From contig CADCGB010000018.1 of the NCBI GenBank assembly GCA_902800815.1, positions 1 to 55,796 on the forward strand: DNA of 55,796 nt. The letters are read 5' to 3'. The position numbers were made by a program, and so were the translations under genes. This document shows, one piece after another, positions 7,610-15,739 of this stretch. The stretch is from Fibrobacter succinogenes (GTDB taxonomy: Bacteria; Fibrobacterota; Fibrobacteria; Fibrobacterales; Fibrobacteraceae). The notes below the pieces were generated by a model. It had not been told where the DNA came from. It worked only from the letters and a program-made list of their open reading frames with translations, and searched no databases. Each line of letters begins with the position of its first letter. The first letter of the stretch is position 1.

Positions 7610-8926
7610 ATGAAAATTTTTTACCCGCTCTTTTGTGCGTTTTTAGTGCTGTTTTCGGCATGCCATGAAGAAGAAAAACTGGCTGCGCTTCGGAATGAAG
7701 TCTCTGCCCTTGAAAATCGTGTCGATTCCCTGCAGAAGTCGAAGGAAAAGTTGCAGAATGTGCCCAACTATACCATACTCTCGGATACGGTCCGTGCGGG
7801 TGAGGGGCCGTTCCACGTGTTCTCACGCCTGAAGGCGATGGTGGAGGGTGGCGATGCCGACTTGGGTAAGGTCTACCTCGCCATGCAGGATAGCGTGGAG
7901 TTCAAGTTGCGCGTGGGCGAGAAGTTCTACATCGCGGTGGATGCGGACAGGCATGTGCAGCGATTCCGCTATGCGCCGAACGTGATTACCTCGCATGTGG
8001 TGGTGAGGACCGATACCGGCTTTGTCTACAAGCTTATCGAGAAGCCCGTGGTACGCAAACTATCTGTATATGAGGGTGCCCTGGAAGAAGGGAGTACCTT
8101 GAACGGCATTCTCCTGAAGGTGGGGATCCCGCGCCGCATGGTGGGCGTGGTGAGTGGCGTGCTGCAGTGCAAGGTTGCCTTCCCGCTGGCCCGAGCGGGG
8201 GACCGCTTCCGTATTTTGCTGGAAGATTCCTATTTCCAGGATTCCATCTGGGTGTCGGGCAAGGTCGTGTATGCCGAATTTGAGGGTAGGAACGTTGGGC
8301 ACCACGAGGCATTCCGCTACGAGGACCCAGATCCGAAGAGTTCCTACAATGCGCACTATACCGAGTCGGGCGACGCGCTTGTCTTTGACGGCCTGCGCTA
8401 CCCGCTGGAACACCTCCGCATAACAAGTTCGTACGGTTCGCGCGTGCACCCGATTACGGGCCGCGTGACGGTGCATTACGGCGTGGACTACGGTGCCCCG
8501 ACGGGTACTGTGGTGCATGCGGTTGCCGAGGGCGAGGTGACGGTTTCGGGTTTCGACAACCTGAGCGGCAACAAGATTGCCATCCGGCACAGGGATGGCA
8601 CGTCCAGCTGGTACATGCACCTCTCGGCGCGCGGCGTCGGGGTGGGCGCGAAGGTTTCTCCGGGGCAGGCGATTGGACGCGTCGGCTCTACGGGCAGGAG
8701 CACGGGGCCGCACCTGCACTATGGTTTCAAGAATGCGCAGGGTCAGTGGATAAACCCGCTCTCGAAAACCATGATTGCGACCCCGAAGCTTTCGGGCGAG
8801 CGCCTTGCCCGCCTGAAGGAACAGGTGAAGGATATCCGCAAGGAAATAGACCTCACGCTTGCCGCCCCTGCGGTGAGGGTGAACGACTCCACCGACGTGA
8901 TGGTCCGTACCCGCGTATTGAACTAG
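7610..8926 (+). CDS. M23 peptidase lipoprotein with coiled-coil N-terminus
   Basis: A 438-residue lipoprotein (signal ending FSAC, Cys19). A short coiled coil (about 25-50: LAALRNEVSALENRVDSLQ) leads into an OapA/MepM-like region (about 55-260), then an M23 domain (about 265-390). Metal ligands are visible in HYGVDYG and HLHYGF, and YGSRVHPITG is the usual conserved entry strand. The C-terminal tail is helical and charged. Likely role: peptidoglycan endopeptidase in cell elongation or division, or regulator of one. It is the first gene of a co-directional run that continues through rsgA, the outer-membrane protein and nadD. The Shine-Dalgarno is weak. Confidence 0.93.
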   Translation: MKIFYPLFCAFLVLFSACHEEEKLAALRNEVSALENRVDSLQKSKEKLQNVPNYTILSDTVRAGEGPFHVFSRLKAMVEGGDADLGKVYLAMQDSVEFKLRVGEKFYIAVDADRHVQRFRYAPNVITSHVVVRTDTGFVYKLIEKPVVRKLSVYEGALEEGSTLNGILLKVGIPRRMVGVVSGVLQCKVAFPLARAGDRFRILLEDSYFQDSIWVSGKVVYAEFEGRNVGHHEAFRYEDPDPKSSYNAHYTESGDALVFDGLRYPLEHLRITSSYGSRVHPITGRVTVHYGVDYGAPTGTVVHAVAEGEVTVSGFDNLSGNKIAIRHRDGTSSWYMHLSARGVGVGAKVSPGQAIGRVGSTGRSTGPHLHYGFKNAQGQWINPLSKTMIATPKLSGERLARLKEQVKDIRKEIDLTLAAPAVRVNDSTDVMVRTRVLN

Positions 8927-8957
8927 AGGCACGCTTTTTTGAACCGGTAACAGCATT

Positions 8958-10163
8958 ATGCTTGAAGATGATGAACTGCGGGAAGTAAGGACGTCTAGGC
9001 GCGCACACCGGTCGCGCCGTATCGACGTGATGCGCGAGTGGGATTCGGGGATTGTGGACGACCGCCCGACCAAGGAGCGCTTTAGCCGCGAGTTCAAGAA
9101 GGCAAAGATCAAGCGGCTGAAGGATCCTGTAGCAAATATCGGCGAGGAGAACTGCGTCGAGGGGCTTGTACTTGAAGTACACCGCCGCACCTGCGAGGTG
9201 AGGCTTGCTAATGATGCGGGGCAAGATCCTTCGACTACAGGCCTGCGGCCTGGAGTTTATCCTGAGCCGAGTCGAAGGGCTCAGGATGACACTACGGTTA
9301 CCGCGATGTACCGCGCGACCACGTCCAAGCAGTTGGGTGAGTTCCCGGCGGTGGGCGACAAGGTGTTGCTCGGGCTCGTGAACGATGGCGAGGATGCCGG
9401 CGAGGGCGTGGGTTCCCAGAAATACTGCGTGGTGCGCGTGCTCCCGCGTAAAAGCGAACTCAAGAGGCCTGGCCCGCGTGACAGTTTTTACAAGCAGCAG
9501 ACGCTTGCCGCGAACATTGACCAGGTGGTGATTGTCGCGAGCGTGACCCAGCCGGAATTCAACTACGGGTTCATGGACCGCTTTTTGCTTGCGGCGAACC
9601 TGAATAGCCTGCCGTTCATTCTGGTGCTTACCAAGATGGACCTGCTCCCGAACGGCGAGAGCGACCTTACGGACGATATACGCGACTTCATGAGCATCGC
9701 CGACAAGGTGATTCCCGTAAGTGTAAAGACGGGGGTCGGCCTCGATGACCTCCGTAGCGAACTGCGGGGCAAGTCCTCGGTGTTTAGCGGCATGAGCGGG
9801 GTCGGCAAGTCCTCGCTGGTGAACGCTCTGGTGCCGCATGCCGCGCTTGCGACGGGCGAGGTGCGTGAACGTGACGGCAAGGGCCGCCATACCACCATTT
9901 CTTCTAGCCTGTTCGACCTGCCCGATGGCGGAATCGTTATCGATACCCCGGGTATCAGGAGCATCGGGCTTATGGACGTGGAGCCGGAAACCCTCGCGAA
10001 AATCTTCCCCGGGTTCTTCGAGGGCGACCTCTTTACGTGCAAGTTCAGCAACTGCATCCACGTGAAGGAGGCCGGCTGCGCGGTACGTGCCGCCGTTGAG
10101 TCCGGAAAACTCTCCAGGGCGCGTTATCAGAGCTACCTCCGCATATTAAATTCCTCGGATTGA
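8958..10163 (+). CDS. rsgA: Ribosome small-subunit GTPase RsgA with a repeat-derived insertion
   Basis: RsgA is a circularly permuted GTPase that checks late 30S subunit assembly. Its permuted motifs are visible: G4 LTKMD first, then G1 GMSGVGKSS, G3 DTPG, and the zinc knuckle CKFSNCIHVKEAGC at the C-terminus. At 401 residues it is longer than the usual 300-350. The extra length comes from a basic N-terminal extension and from residues about 90-111, which are encoded exactly by a 66-bp palindromic repeat (9225-9290) lying in frame within the OB-fold region. The GTPase core is untouched, so the protein is probably functional. Its stop codon overlaps the next possible start in ATGA. Confidence 0.95.
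   Translation: MLEDDELREVRTSRRAHRSRRIDVMREWDSGIVDDRPTKERFSREFKKAKIKRLKDPVANIGEENCVEGLVLEVHRRTCEVRLANDAGQDPSTTGLRPGVYPEPSRRAQDDTTVTAMYRATTSKQLGEFPAVGDKVLLGLVNDGEDAGEGVGSQKYCVVRVLPRKSELKRPGPRDSFYKQQTLAANIDQVVIVASVTQPEFNYGFMDRFLLAANLNSLPFILVLTKMDLLPNGESDLTDDIRDFMSIADKVIPVSVKTGVGLDDLRSELRGKSSVFSGMSGVGKSSLVNALVPHAALATGEVRERDGKGRHTTISSSLFDLPDGGIVIDTPGIRSIGLMDVEPETLAKIFPGFFEGDLFTCKFSNCIHVKEAGCAVRAAVESGKLSRARYQSYLRILNSSD
9225..9290. repeat. Palindromic repeat inside the rsgA coding sequence
   Basis: A 66-bp element from GATCCTTCGACT to CTCAGGATGAC, related to the intergenic copy at 646-681. It is exactly 22 codons long, contains no stop in the used frame and is translated as part of RsgA. Confidence 0.8.
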
Positions 10164-10585
10164 TTATATTATTGATTATGGATGTCGTGTCTAAAATAAC
10201 TCTGGTGGCCTCCATCGTACTGATGGGTTACAGCGCTTCGCAACTCGTGGCAAAGACTGCCGAGTTGGACGAGAAGGCCGATGAGATCCGGACGCTTATG
10301 AAGGTGAGCGAGTCGCGCGAGCATGGCATTCGCCTGTTCAATTTTGCGATATCGTTTATCCTTCTGGTTGCCTATGTGCTCCTGTCCATTTTTTCGGGTC
10401 TTGTATACTGGATTTCTGCCATTATTGCCGTAAAGCTTGCGATAACGCTCTTTTTCTCGGACCGTGAACTCCGCATGGAAATCCGTGGCGAGGAAATGGA
10501 TAGGCGGGCGATACTGCTGGACAAGGCGGATTCCTTCTTGAATGTTTTACTTGGGCTTTCTATGGCTTTGGTTCTGGTACTGTAG
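10160..10585 (+). CDS. Small inner-membrane protein of unknown function
   Basis: About 141 residues with three to four hydrophobic segments: residues about 5-25, 60-95 (one long or two short helices, broken near SIFSGLVYW) and 122-141 at the very C-terminus. A charged helix (KTAELDEKADEIRTLMKVSESREHG) follows the first segment. No domain recognised. The start could be ATG 10160, which overlaps the rsgA stop as ATGA and suggests translational coupling, or ATG 10178; neither has a clear Shine-Dalgarno. It lies between rsgA and an outer-membrane protein gene in the same run. Confidence 0.65.
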   Translation: MIILLIMDVVSKITLVASIVLMGYSASQLVAKTAELDEKADEIRTLMKVSESREHGIRLFNFAISFILLVAYVLLSIFSGLVYWISAIIAVKLAITLFFSDRELRMEIRGEEMDRRAILLDKADSFLNVLLGLSMALVLVL

Positions 10586-10598
10586 CATGGGAAACAAT

Positions 10599-11213
10599 AT
10601 GAAAAAGATTCTCCTTGGCGCGGTATGCGCACTGATGTTCTGCTTCGGGACTGTATCGGCCCAGACAAATTCCTCGGGTGCCTCCGCAGCATCCGCTAAT
10701 TCGGGGGCTGCTTCCCAGGGCTCGCAGACGACCGGGATTCACACGCCGTTCTTCTTGGGCGGTGCGCTCGGGTTCGGTACGGGTACGGGCGTGGGTTCCG
10801 AGAGGGGTGTCGGTCTCAGGCAGATCGAGCCCATGTTCGGTATCTGGTTCCCTCACGTGGCGTTCTTCCGCGCGGGTTACGGATTCTTTGATTTTGATGG
10901 CGAAGGCGATGACGGTTCCGAGACGGAAATCGAGCATTACAACCTGGATGTGGAACTCGGCGTTCACGTGTTTGGCGACTTGTACGTTGTCGGGAACTTT
11001 TCGCGTGCGAAGGAACTCTCCGATGCGGGCGATGTCGCATGGAATGAATGGGGTGCCGGTTTCGGGACAATCTTCAGCATTTTCTCGAAGACGATGCTCT
11101 TTGCCGATGTGGGTTACCGCTGGGTGCTCGACCACTACGATCCCTTCCTGAACAAGAATATCTCGGGTAGTCGCCTGCAGATGAACCTGGGATTCATCAC
11201 GTACATTTACTAG
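10599..11213 (+). CDS. Outer-membrane beta-barrel-like protein
   Basis: A roughly 204-residue protein with a signal peptide (MKKILLGAVCALMFCFGTVSAQ region; cleavage after about residue 21) and a Ser/Ala-rich spacer. Alternating Gly/aromatic beta strands follow (for example PFFLGGALGFGTGTG, VAFFRAGYGFFDF, GFGTIFSIFSKTMLFADVGYRW), ending in GFITYIY with a C-terminal aromatic residue, as small eight-stranded barrels do. An upstream in-frame ATG exists at 10587, but GGGA at 10589-10592 is placed correctly for the ATG at 10599. No specific function can be assigned. It is co-directional with nadD 14 nt downstream. Confidence 0.75.
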   Translation: MKKILLGAVCALMFCFGTVSAQTNSSGASAASANSGAASQGSQTTGIHTPFFLGGALGFGTGTGVGSERGVGLRQIEPMFGIWFPHVAFFRAGYGFFDFDGEGDDGSETEIEHYNLDVELGVHVFGDLYVVGNFSRAKELSDAGDVAWNEWGAGFGTIFSIFSKTMLFADVGYRWVLDHYDPFLNKNISGSRLQMNLGFITYIY

Positions 11214-11227
11214 GGCTGGGTTCCGCG

Positions 11228-11857
11228 ATGAAGAATGTTGCCATTATGGGTGGTGCGTTTGACCCGGTTCACATGGACCATGTCACGGTGGCTAGGCTTT
11301 GCCTGAAGAACAACCTCTGCGACGAGGTGTGGTTCGTGCCGAGCCCGGATAGGTGGGACAAGACCCTCAACGCCTCCCCGGAAGACCGCTTCGCGATGCT
11401 GGAAATGGTAACCTCCGATGAGCCACGCTTTGTGCTTTCGGACGAGGAAATCCGGCAGGGTGATTTTCGCGGGTCGTACGTGTTCCTGAAGGGGCTTGCG
11501 GAAAAGTACCCCGATGTGAACTTCCGCCTGCTTGTTGGTGCGGACAGTTACGGGAATATCCCGCACTGGCGTGACCCCCTGCATTTTTATGGCACGGAGT
11601 ACAACGGCCACCTGCTGTTGCGCGACTTCGGACTGATTGTCTTTGCCCGTAACGGCTACCCGCAGCCGAATATCGAGGAGCACCTCGCGAAGGGATATGC
11701 TCCGTTGTTCTGGCTCGGGGAAAAGGAAGGCTTTGTGGGCAAGTTCTCGAGTACTGCGATACGCAGGGAGTTGCTCTACAACAGGGGCGTGAAGCCTGCA
11801 GGTCTCGCTCCTGCGGTGTACGAATACATTCTGGAAAACGATTTGTATAGCGAATAA
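11228..11857 (+). CDS. nadD: Nicotinate-nucleotide adenylyltransferase
   Basis: NadD transfers AMP from ATP to nicotinate mononucleotide in NAD synthesis. The 209-residue protein has the nucleotidyltransferase signature GGAFDPVHMDH near the N-terminus (G-x-F-x-P-x-H-x-x-H), the FVPSPDRWDKT substrate loop region, LLVGADSYGNIPHW, and the C-terminal FSSTAIRREL equivalent to the ISSTxIR motif. Length is normal. It is co-directional with the outer-membrane protein gene upstream and with the DUF2914-like gene 15 nt downstream. A related adenylyltransferase with another acceptor is possible, because the middle part is somewhat divergent. Confidence 0.82.
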   Translation: MKNVAIMGGAFDPVHMDHVTVARLCLKNNLCDEVWFVPSPDRWDKTLNASPEDRFAMLEMVTSDEPRFVLSDEEIRQGDFRGSYVFLKGLAEKYPDVNFRLLVGADSYGNIPHWRDPLHFYGTEYNGHLLLRDFGLIVFARNGYPQPNIEEHLAKGYAPLFWLGEKEGFVGKFSSTAIRRELLYNRGVKPAGLAPAVYEYILENDLYSE

Positions 11858-11872
11858 TTTGGGGTAGGTCAA

Positions 11873-13351
11873 ATGAAGCTTGTAGATAACCTGAGGCAGA
11901 AGCCGTTTGTACAGAAGGTGGAGAAGTTCTTCCCGGCGATTGCGTTCCTGGGCGGTTTCGGCTGGGATTCCATAACGCTCGGGCGCCAGATCGACAATAC
12001 AGACCTGTTGTTCCTGCTGGCATACTACACGGGTGCGCTTATCCTCGTGATTCTGCTTTCTGCACACCTGGAACATCCGGAGGGCTGGACCCGCGAGCGC
12101 ATCATGGCGGCGAAGGCCTCTACGGGCGGTAACACTCCGGCGAAACCCGCTCAGAATGCCGCACCTGCAAAACCCGTTGCTCCGCAGGCAGCCGCCCCCG
12201 CAGCAAAGCCCGCGACGGTAAAGCAAGAGGCTGTGCAGACGGCGAAGGCTCCGTCCCCGACGAACGCGAAACTTGCCGCGGTAGCAGGGAAGATGGCGAA
12301 CATCGCGAAGCCCGCGACGACCGTGGTGGCATCGAAGATTAAGAACGTGGCCGATGCCTCGGCAACGAAAATCAAGAATGCTGCGGATGCCTCGTCTGCC
12401 GAGGCGAAGAAGTTTGCTGACAAGATTGGCTACGAGTCTACCGCCGTCCCGAAGAATGCGATTGTGGTGGAGCACCGCTTCCTCGATCGCGAGTGGAGCG
12501 ACGTGTGGAAGGACCGTTTCTCGTGGATGCTGCAGTTCCTTTTCGGTGGCATGTTCAGTGCGCTTGTGGTTTGCTACTTCAAGAGTAGCGGTTCGCTTGC
12601 ATCGCTGTTGCTCGTGATTGTCCTTGCGGTCCTCCTGGTGGGGAACGAATTCCTGAAGAAGAAGTACGAAAGTTTCGGCGTTAGCCTCGCGTTCTTCTGC
12701 CTGCTGGGCACGATGTTCATGAACTTCACCATCCCGCATGTGGTTCATCGAATAGGCTTTATCTGGTTCTTGTTGAGTACGGTGGTATCTTTCCTGATTT
12801 GCGTGGGTATCCAGAGGCTCTCGCACCACAAGAGGCGCGTGCTCATAGCCCCTGCAATTATCAGTTCGCTCCTGATTGTCGCCTACATCATGAACTGGGT
12901 GCCGCCGGTCCCGCTTGTGCTCAAGCAGCAGATGGTCTGCCAGCATTTTGACCGCGCCAACTATTCCTGCGACGTGGATAACCCGACATTCCTGCAGATG
13001 GTCGGCATCAAGTTGCCCTCCGTTCACCGCACGGACAGTTCCGAGGTGTATTTCCTCTCGTCGGTGTATGCCCCTGCCGAACTGCAGGCGGAACTTGAGT
13101 ACCGCTGGTACTACATGGACCCGGCAACGGGCAAGTACAAGCTTACAGATAAAGTATCTACCGGCAGGATGAAGATTGTGGGTGGTCGCCAGTCGGGTTA
13201 CCGCAGCTACACTAAGAAAAAGAATATCCCTCCCGGACGCTATAACGTGGAAACCGCCTACAAGAACGGCGCCGTTATCGGTTCGCAGAAGTTCGAGGTG
13301 TTCGAGGGTGAACCCGCGTCGAAGGGCTATGCCCGCGATTCCTTAAGGTAA
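11873..13351 (+). CDS. Polytopic membrane protein with C-terminal DUF2914-like domain
   Basis: A 492-residue protein. An N-terminal hydrophobic region (about 20-65, two helices) is separated by a long Ala/Lys/Pro-rich linker (about 80-190, repeats such as KIKNAADAS and KIKNVADAS) from five or so transmembrane helices (about 215-345). The last 100 residues (VYFLSSVYAPAELQAEL, then GGRQSGYRSYTKKK and GAVIGSQKFEVFEG) match my memory of DUF2914, a small beta domain found at the end of membrane or secreted proteins. Function unknown. It follows nadD closely and ends 6 nt before the pseudouridine synthase start, so it is in the same operon. Confidence 0.78.
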   Translation: MKLVDNLRQKPFVQKVEKFFPAIAFLGGFGWDSITLGRQIDNTDLLFLLAYYTGALILVILLSAHLEHPEGWTRERIMAAKASTGGNTPAKPAQNAAPAKPVAPQAAAPAAKPATVKQEAVQTAKAPSPTNAKLAAVAGKMANIAKPATTVVASKIKNVADASATKIKNAADASSAEAKKFADKIGYESTAVPKNAIVVEHRFLDREWSDVWKDRFSWMLQFLFGGMFSALVVCYFKSSGSLASLLLVIVLAVLLVGNEFLKKKYESFGVSLAFFCLLGTMFMNFTIPHVVHRIGFIWFLLSTVVSFLICVGIQRLSHHKRRVLIAPAIISSLLIVAYIMNWVPPVPLVLKQQMVCQHFDRANYSCDVDNPTFLQMVGIKLPSVHRTDSSEVYFLSSVYAPAELQAELEYRWYYMDPATGKYKLTDKVSTGRMKIVGGRQSGYRSYTKKKNIPPGRYNVETAYKNGAVIGSQKFEVFEGEPASKGYARDSLR

Positions 13352-13357
13352 CGCTCC

Positions 13358-14308
13358 GTGCGCGCCCCGAGCGACATGTACTTCGAAAGCATCGTGCGGC
13401 CTGAACACGACCGCATGTTGTTGCTCGATAGCCTCTGCTACCGCTTTACCTACCACAGCCGCGAGCAGTGGAAAGAAAATCTTGAACGCGGGCTTGTTAC
13501 CGTAAACGGGAACGTGGCGGATTGCACGACCATTGCTCGCAAGGGCGACAAGGTCGTTTACCACGTGGAAAACTACGAGGAACCCGAGGTTCCGACGGAT
13601 TTTGATACCGTATTCGAGGACGAGGAGTTCATGCTGGTGGCCAAGCCGGCGGGCATTCCGGTCCACCATACGGCGCGCATATTCTACAACACGTTTGTCT
13701 CTGTGGTGCGGCGCGAGACGGATTACGAGACGGCGACCCCGATGCACCGCCTGGACCGCGATACGGGCGGGCTCATGCTTTTTGCGAAGTATGCGGAATC
13801 CGCGGCGCGCTTCCAGAAGAACCTTGACCGCATATTGCTTCGCAAGTTCTACATGGCGGTGGTGCGGGGAGTGTTCCCGCACGGGGAATACCGCTGCGAT
13901 ACGCCCCTCCGCGAGGACCCCGCAAGCCGAATCCGGCTCAAGATGTACCCCTTCGAGGATGGCAAGCCCTGCTCTACGGTTTTCCGGAAGGTGAAGGTGA
14001 TCGAGCGTGGCGGTGAAACCTTTACCGCGCTTGAGTGCGAACTCCTGACGGGCCGCAAGCATCAGATCCGTGCTCACCTCGCAAGCCTCGGGTTCCCGAT
14101 TGTGGGTGACCGCCTTTATGCCTTTGATGGCCTCTACTACGAGAAGATGGCGGGCGGGTCGCTTACGGAAGAAGACTTCCGCGTGCTTGGTGCCCATAGC
14201 CACATGCTCTATGCGTACAAGGTAGAACTCCTGCTCCCGTACTGGGATACCCCGCGCACGTTTGTAAGCGAGATTTTTCCGGCTGAAATGAAGGATTTAC
14301 TTCGGTAA
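13358..14308 (+). CDS. RluA-family pseudouridine synthase
   Basis: A 316-residue RNA pseudouridine synthase. The N-terminal quarter resembles an S4 RNA-binding domain (REQWKENLERGLVTVNG). The catalytic motif HRLDRDTGG (about residues 129-137) carries the conserved Asp, and LLTGRKHQIRAHL near 230-242 is the second hallmark of the RluA/RluD group. The RNA target (23S or tRNA) cannot be read from the sequence. The GTG at 13358 is preceded by AAGG at 13344-13347; an ATG at 13376 is an alternative. It is the last gene of the run that begins at 7610. Confidence 0.92.
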   Translation: MRAPSDMYFESIVRPEHDRMLLLDSLCYRFTYHSREQWKENLERGLVTVNGNVADCTTIARKGDKVVYHVENYEEPEVPTDFDTVFEDEEFMLVAKPAGIPVHHTARIFYNTFVSVVRRETDYETATPMHRLDRDTGGLMLFAKYAESAARFQKNLDRILLRKFYMAVVRGVFPHGEYRCDTPLREDPASRIRLKMYPFEDGKPCSTVFRKVKVIERGGETFTALECELLTGRKHQIRAHLASLGFPIVGDRLYAFDGLYYEKMAGGSLTEEDFRVLGAHSHMLYAYKVELLLPYWDTPRTFVSEIFPAEMKDLLR

Positions 14309-14377
14309 ATTCACTCAAAAACGCCTTTCTGGGTGGCGAAACCCGCGTAAATTCCTGCCTCGGACTCCCTGTTTTTG

Positions 14378-14385
14378 TATCTTTT
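14378..14385 (+). promoter_or_regulatory. Predicted -7 element before the FKBP-N/thioredoxin lipoprotein gene
   Basis: TATCTTTT lies 40 nt before the ATG at 14426; an AAGGAG site at 14413-14418 follows, so this transcript would have a conventional leader. Confidence 0.4.
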
Positions 14386-14425
14386 ATGCGTAAAATTTTG
14401 AACCTACGGTTCAAGGAGTTGAAAA

Positions 14426-15739
14426 ATGAAATCTAGAGTCCTGTTGGGCCTGGCCTGTGTCTCCATGATGATGGCCGCCTGTGATTTACTGAAAAACGAT
14501 GCTCAGAATGCCGAAGCCAAGGTGACTGGCACCTCTACGGATGACCAGAAGTTCGCCTACATGCTGGGTGTGCAGTTCGGTATGCAAAATTTCAAGATGC
14601 TCCCGCTCCAGATGGGTGAGGAACTCGACGAGGACGTGGTCGTGCAGGCCGTTCTCGATGCTACCAAGGCCGAAAAGGATACGAACTTCAAGCTGCAGAT
14701 TCCTATTGATACCCTGAGGCAGGTCAGTTTTGACTACAATGCCGTTGCCCGTGCCCGTATGGAATCTATCCGTCCGGATAGCGCGACGAATGCTTCCTTC
14801 AACGGCGATCAGGCGAAGTTCCGAGCCTATATGGATTCCGCAATGAAGGCTCTTCCGGTGGTTCCGGCTCCGCTCCCGAAGAAGGCTCCGGTGACGCTCG
14901 GTGAAACCCCGACCAAGAACCAGAGGCTTTCCTACTTTATCGGTGTGCAGTTCCAGAACCAGTTCAGCGCGATTGGCAACCAGTTCCAGACCGAATTCGA
15001 TGTGAACTACTTCGTCCTCGGTGTCCGCGATGCTGCCGCCAAGAACCGCGATACTACGCTTACGAACGCACTGCCGGATGATTCCCTCAAGGCGGTTGGA
15101 GAACGCTACAATGAGAAGATGAAGGTCATCCGTGAAGAGGCCATGAAGAAGGCTCAGGAAGAAGAAGCCAAACTCAAGGAAGCGGTGAAGGAACTCCGTG
15201 GCGATACGCTCGTGAACGGCATGCCCGCTAAGATGAACTACAAGGTGAAGGTTTCCGGCATCACGAACAAGGCCGAAAACCTTGAGACCTGGGCTGGCAA
15301 GCCCCTCCTGATCTTCTACTTCTCCGCGACCTGTGGCCACTGTGCCCACGCTGCACCGCAGATCCTCGATATTGCCAAGGAATTTGCCCCGAAGGGCTTG
15401 ACCACGGTTGCCGTTGCTAGCGGTGGAAACAACAAGAGCGGCATCCGCAAGTTTGCCGACAACGCAAAGTTCGACGATTCCATCAACATCGTGTGGGATG
15501 AAGCCCGCCAGTTCGGTGAACTCTACAGCGACGGCTACGTTCCGAAGGTCTACCTCGTGAATCCGGATGCTTCGTACAAGGAATACGTTGCCTTCGAGAG
15601 CGAGAAGGAAACCCTCAAGCAGGAAATTGCCGCCCTCATGGATGGCAAGCCTGTTGTGTGGAATATCGAACCGCCGAAGCCCGCAGTAGTTGACACGCTC
15701 AAGCCTGCTGCTGCCGCCAAGCCGGAAGAAAAGAAGTAA
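14426..15739 (+). CDS. Lipoprotein with two FKBP-N-like segments and a thioredoxin domain
   Basis: A 437-residue lipoprotein (signal ending MMAAC, Cys19). Two segments resemble the helical N-terminal dimerisation domain of FkpA/Mip-type prolyl isomerases: DQKFAYMLGVQFG (about 40-130) and NQRLSYFIGVQFQNQF (about 170-250). No FKBP catalytic domain follows; instead residues about 265-410 form a TlpA-like thioredoxin fold with the redox motif C-G-H-C (ATCGHCAHAAP). A Pro/Lys-rich tail ends the protein. Likely an envelope thiol-disulfide reductase or a folding factor held as a dimer. The mnmG start follows its stop codon with no gap, an odd partnership that suggests translation coupling rather than shared function. 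Confidence 0.82.
   Translation: MKSRVLLGLACVSMMMAACDLLKNDAQNAEAKVTGTSTDDQKFAYMLGVQFGMQNFKMLPLQMGEELDEDVVVQAVLDATKAEKDTNFKLQIPIDTLRQVSFDYNAVARARMESIRPDSATNASFNGDQAKFRAYMDSAMKALPVVPAPLPKKAPVTLGETPTKNQRLSYFIGVQFQNQFSAIGNQFQTEFDVNYFVLGVRDAAAKNRDTTLTNALPDDSLKAVGERYNEKMKVIREEAMKKAQEEEAKLKEAVKELRGDTLVNGMPAKMNYKVKVSGITNKAENLETWAGKPLLIFYFSATCGHCAHAAPQILDIAKEFAPKGLTTVAVASGGNNKSGIRKFADNAKFDDSINIVWDEARQFGELYSDGYVPKVYLVNPDASYKEYVAFESEKETLKQEIAALMDGKPVVWNIEPPKPAVVDTLKPAAAAKPEEKK

Noticed and set aside
11210..13027. Minus-strand open frame of about 600 codons opposite nadD and the DUF2914-like gene
   Set aside because: Arg/His-rich antisense of two well-supported genes.
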